From an uncultured Odoribacter sp. (GTDB lineage: Bacteria > Bacteroidota > Bacteroidia > Bacteroidales > Marinifilaceae), in assembly GCA_910589025.1 (NCBI GenBank), contig CAJURM010000014.1, positions 13,856-77,855 of the forward strand: DNA of 64,000 bases, given 5' to 3'. Both the position numbers and the translations under genes were made by a program. The notes below the pieces were generated by a model. That model made no database searches. It saw only the letters and a list, made by a program, of their open reading frames with translations, and had not been told where the DNA came from. This document shows, in pieces, positions 16,599 to 25,672 of the stretch (position 1 is the stretch's first letter; every line of letters starts with the position of its first letter).

Positions 16599-17792
16599 CT
16601 ACTTACTCAATTTTTCAAGAATTTGCCAACACTGATACAAACCGCGGGGAACATGGAAACAGCCTTTCCATTTCCCACCCTTCAAGGGCAACAACACCTC
16701 TCCCCTCCGGTTCAAATAACCGAACCATTCCGGGTATTCTTTATCTGCAAAATGCCCCCAGGCATACTCGTGCACCTTCTCAAACCAGTTCAGACACTCC
16801 TCCGAACCCGTCAACTGATACCCTTTCAGCATCGTAATAAGCGTTTCGATATGCACCCACCACAACTTCTGATCCCATTCCAACTGCTGCACCGGATAAC
16901 CCAAACGGTCCATAAAATAAAATATACCGCCATACTGTTTATCCCAGCCGTATTCCACCTCCTGCAAAGCAATCTTCACAGCCTTCTCTATCAAATCCTG
17001 ACGGTTCAATCTTACCCCCAAATCCATAACAAACCACATAGCCTCAATGGCGTGTCCCGGATTCAGCAAACGACCGTCAAAATTATCCAGCAACTGCCCG
17101 TCCGCAGAAACATTCTCCACAATCAAACCCAACTCCGGACGATAGAATACATCCAGTACCTCATGAATACAATTGTAAATGGATTTCTCCATAAAATCCT
17201 TATCCAGCAACGGTTCAATCTCCAACGCCAGATTACAAAGAATCATCGGCAGCGCAAACCCCTTCATATTCCGTGTGCCGGGATGTGCCTTACTCCACTT
17301 CCCTTTGGGATTGTCTATCTTGGAAAGGATAATATCAAACGTCCTTTTCGCGATTTCCGCATACTCCTGACTTCCGGTAGCAATACTCAACTGACCGAAA
17401 GCCATAGCGGCAAACGTATAGGAAAAAATATTATACGGCTCCACCAGCGGCTGTCCCTCGCGTGTCAGAGCAAAATACCAATTGTAATTCCCGTCGTGAC
17501 CGTACTTTTTCAGAAACTCGGCCCCCTGAATGGCACAATCCAGCCATTCCTGTTTCTTCTCCACCTTATTATAGAGCATGGAAAACATCCACACTTCCCG
17601 TCCCTGCAACCAGATAAACTTATCGGTATCAAACACCTTTCCCTCCCTGTCCAAACAGGTAAAATATCCTCCGAACTCTTTATCCTGGGAATTCTCCAGC
17701 CAAAACGGAAGCACCTTATCCAAAAGTTCCGATTTATACTGCTGAGCTAATTTTTTAAAATCCACCATTGTCATATCATTTTTATCAGTCAT
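16599..17792 (-). CDS. nanE: N-acylglucosamine 2-epimerase (ManNAc to GlcNAc)
   Basis: A 397-residue (alpha/alpha)6-barrel enzyme of the AGE family (PF07221), interconverting ManNAc and GlcNAc. Seen: 'FWLENSQDKEFGGYFTCLDREG', 'WLQGREVWMFSMLYNKVE', 'NPGHAIEAMWFVMDLG' and 'KLWWVHIETLITMLKGY', carrying the His residues of the active site. No signal peptide, so cytoplasmic. Bacteroides use this AGE-type epimerase instead of the NanE/NanK phosphate route. The 9-base gap to the transporter fusion and the nanL gene upstream place it in sialic acid catabolism. The symbol follows Bacteroides usage. Confidence 0.9.
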   Translation of the reverse strand: MTDKNDMTMVDFKKLAQQYKSELLDKVLPFWLENSQDKEFGGYFTCLDREGKVFDTDKFIWLQGREVWMFSMLYNKVEKKQEWLDCAIQGAEFLKKYGHDGNYNWYFALTREGQPLVEPYNIFSYTFAAMAFGQLSIATGSQEYAEIAKRTFDIILSKIDNPKGKWSKAHPGTRNMKGFALPMILCNLALEIEPLLDKDFMEKSIYNCIHEVLDVFYRPELGLIVENVSADGQLLDNFDGRLLNPGHAIEAMWFVMDLGVRLNRQDLIEKAVKIALQEVEYGWDKQYGGIFYFMDRLGYPVQQLEWDQKLWWVHIETLITMLKGYQLTGSEECLNWFEKVHEYAWGHFADKEYPEWFGYLNRRGEVLLPLKGGKWKGCFHVPRGLYQCWQILEKLSK

Positions 17793-17801
17793 TGTTTCCT
17801 A

Positions 17802-20552
17802 TTATTTCTCTAATCTTTTCCAAGTCAAACCTTTCGGTTGTTCTCCAGCCGGCCATATCAAACTGTACAGCCAGCCTACTCCTACCGAAACCACAATTCC
17901 GATAGCCCCGTATATCAGGAAGGACACCGACGTATAAATGCTTAAAGCAAAAACAACTACGGTTCCGGAAATAAATCCCAACAAAGCACCCTTGGCACCG
18001 ATCCGGTCAAAAAAGATACCCATCATAAACAAACCTCCCAAACCGCTCGACAACAATCCCAGAATGGAATTAAAATAATCAAGCAGCGAAAGAATATTCC
18101 AGGTCGCCATCATCACTGCCAGCACCGTGCCTAAACCACCCGCCACAAAAGAAGCCCAGCGGGCTACACTCAGCACACTCTTATCCGAAGCCCCCGGCAC
18201 ACAATGTTTATAAATATCCATCGAAAAAGCCGTAGACGTCGAATTGATATTGGAGGCAATTGTTGACATCGTAGCGGCAAAAATCGCGGCAATCAACAAA
18301 CCCGCCACGCCCACCGGCATCTGGCTCATCATAAAAAACGGGAAAATGGCATCACCGTTGGAAAGAGCATAACTCAACTCATCGGGGCGGGACTTGAAAA
18401 ACGTATACAACCCCGTACCGATCAAATAAAATACAACAGAAATAAACACGCTCATCAACCCGTTCATCATAATTCCCTTCCCGGCACTGCGTTCATCCTT
18501 CGTCGTCAGATACCGCTGGATCACAGTCTGATCGGACGTATAAGAAATCAGGTTATTGGCCAAACCGCCTAAAATCACCACCCAGAACACCGCTTTCGTA
18601 CAATCGAAACTCCATTCAAACATTTGGAATTTATCGTGCTCCATAGCAATATCGATAAAACCTCCGACACCGCCCTCCGTATGGAGAATCAGGTAAATGG
18701 CAGCAAAAAACGCTCCGCCCACCAGGATAAAACCCTGAATCACATCGCCCCAAACCACAGCTTCCACCCCTCCCATCGTACAATACACCACCGTCACAAT
18801 CCCCATCAATATAATACAGATATAAATATCAATACCTGTCACCGTAGTCAAAGCCAACGAAGGCAGATACAACACCAACGCCGTACGGGCAACCATAAAG
18901 GCAATAAACAACAGGCTTGCCATCAAACGGGTCGTATAATTAAAACGGAGCTGCAAATACTCGTAAGCACTGGTCACATTCAAACGCCGGAAAAAAGGCA
19001 GATAATACTTAATGACCGGATAAGACACCAGCAAAATCATCACCAGCATCGGATAATACGCCCAGTTCGTGGCAAAAGCCTTGGCCGGGATGGCCATATA
19101 AGTAATCGCACTAAGCATCGTGGCATAAATACTGATTCCGGCAGCCCACCACGGAATACGCCCGCCTCCTTTAAAGAAATCCTCACTGCTGGAAGCCCGG
19201 CGCATAAAATAATACCCCAACAGCAACATACCCAACAGATAAATCACCAGCACCGACCAGTTCACCCAGCCAAAACCCGTTTTAGTGCCCATCTCCACAG
19301 CATACACCCCTTCGGAACGAATGCCCGGCTGGCTTTCACCATTCACCACGAGCCAATGCCCTTTGTAAGGCACTACCGCCGCACCCGCCAAAGCCAATTC
19401 GGGGAAATACCCTTCCGCCACCCATGTATCCGTCAATGTATGATAAATCAACAAATTACCGTTAAACCCATACCACGCGGCAGGATGTCTCAAATACTCC
19501 CGCTCCTCCTGCTGCAACTGCAACAACAACGAATCGTCTCCCGCCTGTAACGCCTGCTCTATCAACAAAGGCCTGTCCAGTGCCCGTTTAAAACGGTCGT
19601 AATTCACACCCCCGACAACAGCAATATGATGACTTCCGGAAGCCACAGCCGTTCCGCCGACCAACGCCCGGGCATGCTCTTCCTCATAAGGAATCACCTC
19701 CGCTACCGCTTCCCATTTTCCATTCCGTGGATTATAACTGTAACCGTCCGTATACACCCGGCTTTCCTGTCCGTCACAAACCGGAGAAAAACCGCCCAGA
19801 ACAAAAAAGCGGGCTTCCTCTGCCGCATTTTGCACTACTCCTACCAGCTGCACACGAGGCCCTCCGGGAAAAGGAGCCACCTCATGCCATCCCTTACTTC
19901 CCCCCAATTCCAAAACAAAACAGCGGTTTCCCGGTTTCCCGTCGATATTCCCTCCTGCCACATACACCACATTCCCGCTCACTCCTCCCGCCATATTATC
20001 CATCGCCACAGGCAAATCAGGCAAAGCCTCGGCTACAATAGCACCGCCCCGCTCACTCTCCTTCAATATCCAAGCCCGACTCAAACCTCCGGCTGCATTC
20101 CGTCCTCCGACACAAACCACCCCCCACGGTGTTGTAAAACTGACGCCATAAGCGGCACTTACAGGCAATTTCCCGGCCTTTTTCCATTCCGAACCAGCAT
20201 TCAGAGGGTCTGCCAAAACAAAAACATCATCATAATATACTTTCTCTCCGCCCTCTGCTGCCGGTACACCGGGAAAATTACATCCTCCCGCAACCACCAG
20301 CCTGTCACCCAACATCCCCGCATAAGGAGCAGAAACACCCTGTCTGTCACTTCCTTTCCCGGAAACCCACAATCCTGGCAATTGTTTCAGATTCACCACA
20401 TTGTGCTGATTATCCCGTCCTTTCGTTTCCTCTGTCAAACAAGGTGTTCCCGCCGTCTGCCCTTTCTGTGAATCCTTCACTCCGGCCTTCACCGAAAAAG
20501 CCCCCAGAACCAAACATCCGACAAGCCAATAGTATCTCAAAGGTACCCTCAT
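17802..20552 (-). CDS. Sialic acid mutarotase (kelch propeller) fused to a sodium:solute symporter
   Basis: A 916-residue two-part protein. Residues about 1-25 form a signal peptide; about 45-410 are kelch repeats of a six-bladed propeller ('GDRLVVAGGCNFPG', 'GVVCVGGRNAAGG', 'NVVYVAGGNIDGKPG', 'FFVLGGFSPV', 'HHIAVVGGVNYDRF'), like NanM/YjhT and the permuted mutarotase family. Residues about 425-905 are a sodium:solute symporter (SSS) with about 13 membrane spans ('LLGYYFMRRASSSEDFFKGGGRIPWWAAGISIYATMLS' in parts, 'SYTSDQTVIQRYL', 'IFAATMSTIASNINSTSTAFSMDIYK'). The propeller would face the periplasm, turning alpha-Neu5Ac into the beta form next to its importer. Substrate is inferred from nanL beside it. 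Confidence 0.9.
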   Translation of the reverse strand: MRVPLRYYWLVGCLVLGAFSVKAGVKDSQKGQTAGTPCLTEETKGRDNQHNVVNLKQLPGLWVSGKGSDRQGVSAPYAGMLGDRLVVAGGCNFPGVPAAEGGEKVYYDDVFVLADPLNAGSEWKKAGKLPVSAAYGVSFTTPWGVVCVGGRNAAGGLSRAWILKESERGGAIVAEALPDLPVAMDNMAGGVSGNVVYVAGGNIDGKPGNRCFVLELGGSKGWHEVAPFPGGPRVQLVGVVQNAAEEARFFVLGGFSPVCDGQESRVYTDGYSYNPRNGKWEAVAEVIPYEEEHARALVGGTAVASGSHHIAVVGGVNYDRFKRALDRPLLIEQALQAGDDSLLLQLQQEEREYLRHPAAWYGFNGNLLIYHTLTDTWVAEGYFPELALAGAAVVPYKGHWLVVNGESQPGIRSEGVYAVEMGTKTGFGWVNWSVLVIYLLGMLLLGYYFMRRASSSEDFFKGGGRIPWWAAGISIYATMLSAITYMAIPAKAFATNWAYYPMLVMILLVSYPVIKYYLPFFRRLNVTSAYEYLQLRFNYTTRLMASLLFIAFMVARTALVLYLPSLALTTVTGIDIYICIILMGIVTVVYCTMGGVEAVVWGDVIQGFILVGGAFFAAIYLILHTEGGVGGFIDIAMEHDKFQMFEWSFDCTKAVFWVVILGGLANNLISYTSDQTVIQRYLTTKDERSAGKGIMMNGLMSVFISVVFYLIGTGLYTFFKSRPDELSYALSNGDAIFPFFMMSQMPVGVAGLLIAAIFAATMSTIASNINSTSTAFSMDIYKHCVPGASDKSVLSVARWASFVAGGLGTVLAVMMATWNILSLLDYFNSILGLLSSGLGGLFMMGIFFDRIGAKGALLGFISGTVVVFALSIYTSVSFLIYGAIGIVVSVGVGWLYSLIWPAGEQPKGLTWKRLEK

Positions 20553-20584
20553 AACTTCATCTGTTTACATAAATCATTAAAATC

Positions 20585-20633
20585 GAAAGCCGGAAAACTC
20601 CGGGACGCAAATCCTTACAGTCCGCCGGCTTTC
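20585..20633 (-). promoter_or_regulatory. Intra-operon hairpin between nanL and the mutarotase-symporter gene
   Basis: A perfect 9-base inverted repeat (20585-20593 with 20625-20633) with a 31-base loop fills the only long gap (97 bases) in the operon. On the minus strand it is followed by GATTTTAATG. It may be a leaky terminator or RNA-processing site lowering expression of the membrane protein. Confidence 0.4.
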
Positions 20634-20649
20634 TCGCTACTCCTATTTC

Positions 20650-21567
20650 TTACATTTTATTGCACCGATCAAAAAAATGAATCGCTTCCAATTCCGCCTT
20701 CATGGCCTTTTCTTCTTCATCGGTCATATTCCGGAACGGCGTACGGTTTTTACCCAAATCCAGCCCGATGAGCTTCATGATACGCTTTCCGCCTACAATA
20801 TTGCCCCGGTAATTACAAATCACATTGATGACCTCCTGGGAGAAATTCTGCAACTCGCGTGCTTTTTCCAGGTCACCGGCAGCCCAGGCATCCAAAATTC
20901 CTACCAAAGCCCGACCGTTATAATTGGTCGTACCGCCGATACCTCCCTGTGCACCCCCCATCGCCAGACACGGCAAAATAGTTTCGTCCTGTCCATGCAG
21001 CATATCAAACTTCCCGTCTTTATACAAACGGCACTGGTTGTACTCATACAGACTCTCATACGTGTATTTGATTCCGGCAAAATTGGGGATACGTCCGTCC
21101 ACCGCCTTCAAAAACTCAACCATAGACAGATAAGCATTATTGAAAGCCGGGATATGATAATAATAAAAAGGCAACTGAGGGGCACCGCAAGCAATCTCCT
21201 CACAATACTTCACCAACTCTTCCACCCTTCCGATCTTCGGAAACGGCGTAGCCATAGCACCGATACCCCATGCGCCGATTTCCTGTGCATGAGCCGCCAG
21301 GTTACGGCTTGTCTTCACACAAGTGCTCCCCACATGAACAATAACCTTAAACCCTTTGGGAGCCACCTCCATCCACTTCTCAGCCAATTTCATCCGCTCT
21401 TCTTCCGTCAGCATATACCCCTCGCCCGAAGAACCGTTGATAAATACCCCTTTCAATCCGTTATTTTCCAACAATTTCGCATACGCACCGATCGGTTCGT
21501 AATTCACCTCCCCGTTTTCATAAAACGGAGTAAAAGGCGCGTCGATTAATCCTTTGATTTTTTCCAT
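20650..21567 (-). CDS. nanL: N-acetylneuraminate lyase
   Basis: A 305-residue class I aldolase of the DHDPS/NAL family, splitting Neu5Ac to ManNAc and pyruvate. From the Met at 21567: 'GLIDAPFTPF' (6-15), carboxylate-binding 'GSSGEGY' (45-51), catalytic Tyr137 in 'FYYYHIP', and Schiff-base Lys167 in 'FAGIKYTYESLYEY'. The GSSGEG and the positions of Tyr137 and the Lys match NanA more than DapA. The longer reading to 21630 would run into the esterase gene; the chosen start leaves a 10-base gap. Cytoplasmic. Confidence 0.95.
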   Translation of the reverse strand: MEKIKGLIDAPFTPFYENGEVNYEPIGAYAKLLENNGLKGVFINGSSGEGYMLTEEERMKLAEKWMEVAPKGFKVIVHVGSTCVKTSRNLAAHAQEIGAWGIGAMATPFPKIGRVEELVKYCEEIACGAPQLPFYYYHIPAFNNAYLSMVEFLKAVDGRIPNFAGIKYTYESLYEYNQCRLYKDGKFDMLHGQDETILPCLAMGGAQGGIGGTTNYNGRALVGILDAWAAGDLEKARELQNFSQEVINVICNYRGNIVGGKRIMKLIGLDLGKNRTPFRNMTDEEEKAMKAELEAIHFFDRCNKM

Positions 21568-21577
21568 TTTCTCTATT

Positions 21578-23653
21578 TTAAAATACATCTCCTTCATTTC
21601 TGAACGTAGAAGCCGGAAGCCCGTCTTCATTCACCAAATTACCCGTGCAGAAAGGTTCCCAACCGTAACGCACGTACTTCGGATTTTTCACTTCCGGACT
21701 TGTCACCTTCACCTCATTTCCGACAACCACCGCCTCCGCAGGCACAAACAAACGATCCTCACCTGCAATTTCAAAAGTCCTCAATGCCTGTCCGTCCGAT
21801 GATTTCATGCCTTTGCCATAATCAAAAACAACATAAGCCGCCCCGTTACGAAACTCCACACCCCGGTATAAAGGTCCGGAAGGCATCACCTGCTTAAAAC
21901 CGTAATCTCGATGCAAAGCCCATCTCCCCAGACGCTCACCCACTTCCCGCTTCCGCACCGGATGAACATCCGTCCGGTGACCGAGATCACTGGACACTGC
22001 CATTCCCGTATTGGCGATTTTGGCAGACAAACGCCGCTGACTGTCCCGGAAATGAGGCCAGCTCGGTCTGTTTATGCTCGACAACTGCACATAGTAGAAG
22101 GGCAGCTGCTCTCCCCACGTATTCCGCCAACTCTCTACCAACGCAGGGAACACAACTTCATGCAATTCCACATTCTGCGCATTCGATTCCCCCTGATACC
22201 ATATAACCCCTTTCACCGGAAAACCCGCAAGCGGCAAAATACCCGTCGCATACAGATAAGAAGGCTCATAAGAATGACGCTGGTACTTTAAAGTCGTATT
22301 CTTTACATTCAACAAAGCCCGCTCCCTCACCCAGTCCTGCAACATATCATTTTTAGTCCAATGATAAAGCTCATCCACCAATACGGGATGGAACTCCAAC
22401 GTCCTCCTGTCGATAAACGCCTCCGCAGGAGCACCGCCGATAGCATTACAGATTAACCCCACAGGCACATTCAGACTATCGGACAACATCTTCCCGAAAT
22501 AATAAGCCACCGCCGAAAAATCCCTCACACTCTCAGGCGCCGCACTCTTCCACGAAGCAGGCAGATAATGATCCAAACGGTTCAACAGCAGCAAATCCGT
22601 TGTATCCCAACTCACCGCATTGGTATATACACGGGGTTTCATATCATACAGCCGGATACGGTCATTGGCGGATTGAGCAATCGCCTCCTTCGCTCCCGCA
22701 GCCTGTTTCACCATAAATGCCATATTCGACTGCCCGGAACAAAGCCACACTTCCCCTATCAGGACATTTTTAAACACCAGACTTTTTCCTGCCGTCTTTA
22801 CCGACAGCTCATAAGGACCGCCTGCTTTCATCGGATCCAAAACCACCTGCCAGCGGCCATCGGCTCCCGCCACAGCCTTTTTCTTCTGCTTCCCGATTTC
22901 CACCGACACCTTCTCCCCGCTATTGGCAATCCCTTTCAACACCAACGCTTTTTCCCGCTGCAACACCATATTATCCCCATAAACGGCAGGCATCTGCAAA
23001 CCGCCATAATCACCCGTAAGAGCAGAATACACCGTCCGCGCCAAAATCCCGGCACCCTCAGCCACCGGATGCAAAGCGTCCGGCAATAAATCAGGACGGT
23101 TATACAGTCCCTCCTGCAAATCTATCAGTGGGACATCCGCTACCCGTGACACATGCTCTATCGCTTTTTGTATCTGTTCATACCAATCGCGCGTACCCGA
23201 CTTAAAACGATGATGTACATTTGTAATCGGTGTCATACGGCAAATCCATATCCGGCAATCCGGATTCGCCACCCGGAAAGTGTCTATCAACTGCAAATAA
23301 TCGCGTACGAACTCGTCCCTGTGATGGGGCCAATTGCGGGGGTCCGTGTCGTTCAAACCCAAATGAATCACCACCCAATCCGCAGCGAAAGCCACCGCAT
23401 CCCGGAACTCCTGCTGCTTCCTGTAAGGCCGGTGGCCTTTGTTTAACAACGTCGCCCCCGATTTTCCGAAATTCCGGACATCATACCCTTCACCCAACAA
23501 ACGTGCCAACTGCGACGGATAACAATCCCGTTCCCGGTTTTCAAGCAGATAACCATAAGTGACGCTATTCCCCACGCAGGCCACCTTGATTTCACGGGCA
23601 AACACAGAACTTGCCCACAGAAACATGAAAATAAGAATACTTGTACGCATCAT
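21578..23653 (-). CDS. Two-domain sialate O-acetylesterase
   Basis: A 691-residue secreted esterase with two SGNH hydrolase units. Signal peptide 1-19. The N-terminal unit (about 20-212) has 'CVGNSVTYG' (Ser30), 'GKSGAT', 'HLGLNDTDPRNW' and 'DALHP' (D192, H195). The C-terminal unit is a sialate O-acetylesterase domain (SASA) with the nucleophile in 'WLCSGQSNMAF' (Ser307), 'GVIWYQGESNAQN' and 'SSDLGHRTDVHP'. It would strip O-acetyl groups from sialic acids so that lyase and transport can proceed. The gap is 16 bases to yhcH and 10 bases to nanL. Confidence 0.92.
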   Translation of the reverse strand: MMRTSILIFMFLWASSVFAREIKVACVGNSVTYGYLLENRERDCYPSQLARLLGEGYDVRNFGKSGATLLNKGHRPYRKQQEFRDAVAFAADWVVIHLGLNDTDPRNWPHHRDEFVRDYLQLIDTFRVANPDCRIWICRMTPITNVHHRFKSGTRDWYEQIQKAIEHVSRVADVPLIDLQEGLYNRPDLLPDALHPVAEGAGILARTVYSALTGDYGGLQMPAVYGDNMVLQREKALVLKGIANSGEKVSVEIGKQKKKAVAGADGRWQVVLDPMKAGGPYELSVKTAGKSLVFKNVLIGEVWLCSGQSNMAFMVKQAAGAKEAIAQSANDRIRLYDMKPRVYTNAVSWDTTDLLLLNRLDHYLPASWKSAAPESVRDFSAVAYYFGKMLSDSLNVPVGLICNAIGGAPAEAFIDRRTLEFHPVLVDELYHWTKNDMLQDWVRERALLNVKNTTLKYQRHSYEPSYLYATGILPLAGFPVKGVIWYQGESNAQNVELHEVVFPALVESWRNTWGEQLPFYYVQLSSINRPSWPHFRDSQRRLSAKIANTGMAVSSDLGHRTDVHPVRKREVGERLGRWALHRDYGFKQVMPSGPLYRGVEFRNGAAYVVFDYGKGMKSSDGQALRTFEIAGEDRLFVPAEAVVVGNEVKVTSPEVKNPKYVRYGWEPFCTGNLVNEDGLPASTFRNEGDVF

Positions 23654-23669
23654 CTGTCAGTGTATGGAT

Positions 23670-24122
23670 TTATCTCTTTATTTTCACTTTGGCAATCGCC
23701 TTTCTCATTTTCCCTGTGCCGATACACGGCGCATGTCCGTCTTGCGGAAAAAATACGGCAAATTCACCCGGCTGCAAAGTAAAATACAACCCCGCAACAT
23801 CCGAATAAAAAGCAATATCATCCTTGGCATTGTAAGCCTCCTTGATATTCTCCAGACCGGAGCGTGATTTCCAGGCAAACGTCTCTTCACTCAACAGCGG
23901 AAACTGAATATCCGCATACTCATCATGAGTTTCCAAAACCGCCGCCGATTTATCTTTTCCTTCCGTCTCCACGACATTGATATACACATTTTCCCCGTCC
24001 AACTCAATCCGCCCCAACTCCCCGTGCAACAAATCATGGGATTTCACATAATCAAACACCATCTTAAAAGCAGGGTGCAAAGACTCCGCCAATTCACTGT
24101 CTTTTAAAGCATCTATTATCAT
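23670..24122 (-). CDS. YhcH/YjgK/YiaL family protein, probable Neu5Ac anomerase
   Basis: A 150-residue cupin-like metalloprotein (DUF386). Likely metal ligands appear in 'LETHDEYADIQF' and 'FFPQDGHAPCIG', with the family-typical 'YNAKDDIAFYSD' loop. E. coli YhcH (NanQ) opens the Neu5Ac ring to supply the lyase; the same role here is supported by its place as first gene of the operon. Met at 24122 is chosen over 24170, because 24170 falls inside the promoter. No signal peptide. Confidence 0.88.
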   Translation of the reverse strand: MIIDALKDSELAESLHPAFKMVFDYVKSHDLLHGELGRIELDGENVYINVVETEGKDKSAAVLETHDEYADIQFPLLSEETFAWKSRSGLENIKEAYNAKDDIAFYSDVAGLYFTLQPGEFAVFFPQDGHAPCIGTGKMRKAIAKVKIKR

Positions 24123-24155
24123 TTCACTCCATTTTAAAGCACACAAAAATAACCT

Positions 24156-24165
24156 ATTCCTGTCA
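24156..24165 (-). promoter_or_regulatory. Half-operator at the transcript start of the sialic acid operon
   Basis: On the minus strand TGACAGGAAT matches 9 of 10 bases of the arm TGACAGGCAT in the susC operator at 26101-26125. It lies just downstream of the -7 box, where a repressor would block transcription. It is also flanked by inverted arms AACCTAT and ATAGGTT and by a duplicated TATTTTTGTGTG. Binding by the ROK protein is inferred. Confidence 0.45.
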
Positions 24166-24167
24166 CA

Positions 24168-24198
24168 CAAAAATAGGTTACGATTTTATAAAAACAAA
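24168..24198 (-). promoter_or_regulatory. Promoter of the seven-gene sialic acid operon
   Basis: On the minus strand TTTG (24198-24195), a 19-base spacer and TATTTTTG (24175-24168) match the consensus exactly. A second -7-like TATTTTTG lies at 24151-24144. Confidence 0.8.
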
Positions 24199-24247
24199 TA
24201 TATTTATTAAAAATTTTTAATATTACATCTTAAACAGAGGAAACTCA

Positions 24248-25477
24248 TCAGATCACCCCTAAAATTTTAGCACGTATCAACATCGCCACACCGATTACAC
24301 TGGCATTGTCGCCCAATTTGGAGAGTTTAAAACGGGTATCCTTGCTAACCAGACTCAGCGAATATTTATTAATAGCCGTTTTCAAAGGCAACATCAGGTA
24401 ATCCCCGACAAGCGAAAGACTGCCTCCGACCACGACCAATTCGGGGTTCAGCAAATTAATAAGCACCCCGACCCCCCGGCCCAATTTTTCTGCAATTTCC
24501 GAAATGAGGGAGATGGCAAGCACATCATCATTATTTGCAGCCCGGATAATATCATAGACCAAAATCTCCTTTCCGGCTTCCCACTGCGGAGTAAGCACGG
24601 AAGTTTCTCCCGCCTGCATCCGTTCTACCATCATTTTTTCCAACGATATTCCGGAGGCTTCCGTTTCAAGACACCCCTTTTTACCACAATGACAAAGCAC
24701 CTCATTGTCAAACAAGGGTATGTGACCGAACTCCCCGGCAAAGCCCGTCTTCCCGTAATACAGTTTATCATCCAGCATCATCCCGATTCCCAGACCGCGT
24801 CCAAGATTGACAAACAAAACATTTTTCTCCTCCTTGACCTCCCCGAATATCTTTTCGGCATACATCATCGCCCGGCTGTCGTTTTCTATATACGTGCGCA
24901 CCCCCAGCCGTTCCTGCAAAATATCGGTCAACGGTATCTCACTGGAATTAAAATAGGTATAACTGTATCCGTTAGTCGGGTCCACCCGTCCCGTCAGACT
25001 GAAACCGATGCCGATAATCTCCTCTTTCTTAATCTCTATCTCCGAAATAAACTGTTCTGTTTCCACACACACCTGTTCCAGAGCCTCCTGCGTATTTTTC
25101 AAGACAAAAGGAACATTGTGTTTTTCCTGCAATATATTCCCTTTAAAATCCACCAGCACAAATTCCAGGCGCCTGCGCCGCACATCCACCCCCAAAAAAT
25201 AAAACGCATCAGCAGACAGGCCGAACACATTCGGGCGGCGCCCCCCAGCCGTCTCGATCTTGCCGTGGTCAATCAAATACCCCTCTTCTTTCAATTCCGC
25301 CACCAACTTCGTCACCGTCGGAATGCTGATATTCAACTTTCCCGACAAATCGGCAATCGTCGCTCCCTCTGTCCGCGCCAGAAAAGCCAGAATACTTTTC
25401 TTTAAAAGACTGTTCTTGTATTCCGCCCCCGAATTTTTATCTCCACTGAATTTCAGCACACTGTCAAAATCCACCAT
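24248..25477 (-). CDS. ROK-family transcriptional repressor, probable sialic acid regulator
   Basis: A 409-residue regulator. An N-terminal winged helix-turn-helix (about 22-75, 'GATIADLSGKLNISIPTVTKLVAELKEEGYL') is followed by the ROK fold with 'GRRPNVFGL', 'GIGFSLTGRVD' and the zinc motif 'GEFGHIPLF--EVLCHCGKKGCLETEASG'. The ATP phosphate-1 loop of sugar kinases (DxGxT) is replaced by DVRRRR, so it is a repressor rather than a kinase. ROK regulators bind an amino sugar or its phosphate as inducer. It lies between the sialic acid operon and susCD, and palindromic sites sit in both flanks. Met at 25477 opens the family-like N-terminus; another Met lies at 25489. Confidence 0.9.
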   Translation of the reverse strand: MVDFDSVLKFSGDKNSGAEYKNSLLKKSILAFLARTEGATIADLSGKLNISIPTVTKLVAELKEEGYLIDHGKIETAGGRRPNVFGLSADAFYFLGVDVRRRRLEFVLVDFKGNILQEKHNVPFVLKNTQEALEQVCVETEQFISEIEIKKEEIIGIGFSLTGRVDPTNGYSYTYFNSSEIPLTDILQERLGVRTYIENDSRAMMYAEKIFGEVKEEKNVLFVNLGRGLGIGMMLDDKLYYGKTGFAGEFGHIPLFDNEVLCHCGKKGCLETEASGISLEKMMVERMQAGETSVLTPQWEAGKEILVYDIIRAANNDDVLAISLISEIAEKLGRGVGVLINLLNPELVVVGGSLSLVGDYLMLPLKTAINKYSLSLVSKDTRFKLSKLGDNASVIGVAMLIRAKILGVI

Positions 25478-25478
25478 A

Positions 25479-25487
25479 ATACATGCC
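25479..25487 (-). promoter_or_regulatory. Operator half-site at the ROK gene start
   Basis: GGCATGTAT on the minus strand is identical to the nine-base right arm of the susC operator and sits directly before the ROK start codon, consistent with self-repression. A nine-base match could be chance. Confidence 0.35.
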
Positions 25488-25510
25488 AACTTACTGAGTT
25501 TAATATATCA

Positions 25511-25540
25511 CAAAAATAACAAAAATTCGAATACAGCAAG
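25511..25540 (-). promoter_or_regulatory. Promoter of the ROK gene
   Basis: On the minus strand CTTG (25540-25537), an 18-base spacer and TATTTTTG (25518-25511). The leader would be about 27 bases. Confidence 0.6.
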
Positions 25541-25672
25541 AGACAGGGAAAGAAATGAAGCCCCGCATGCCCAACCCAAGGGTTTCGCTATATTTACTTC
25601 AAAAAACATAAGTTATACATTCAGATTATATACGGATAATATTCGTTCATAACTGACTTTATTCAAAATAGG

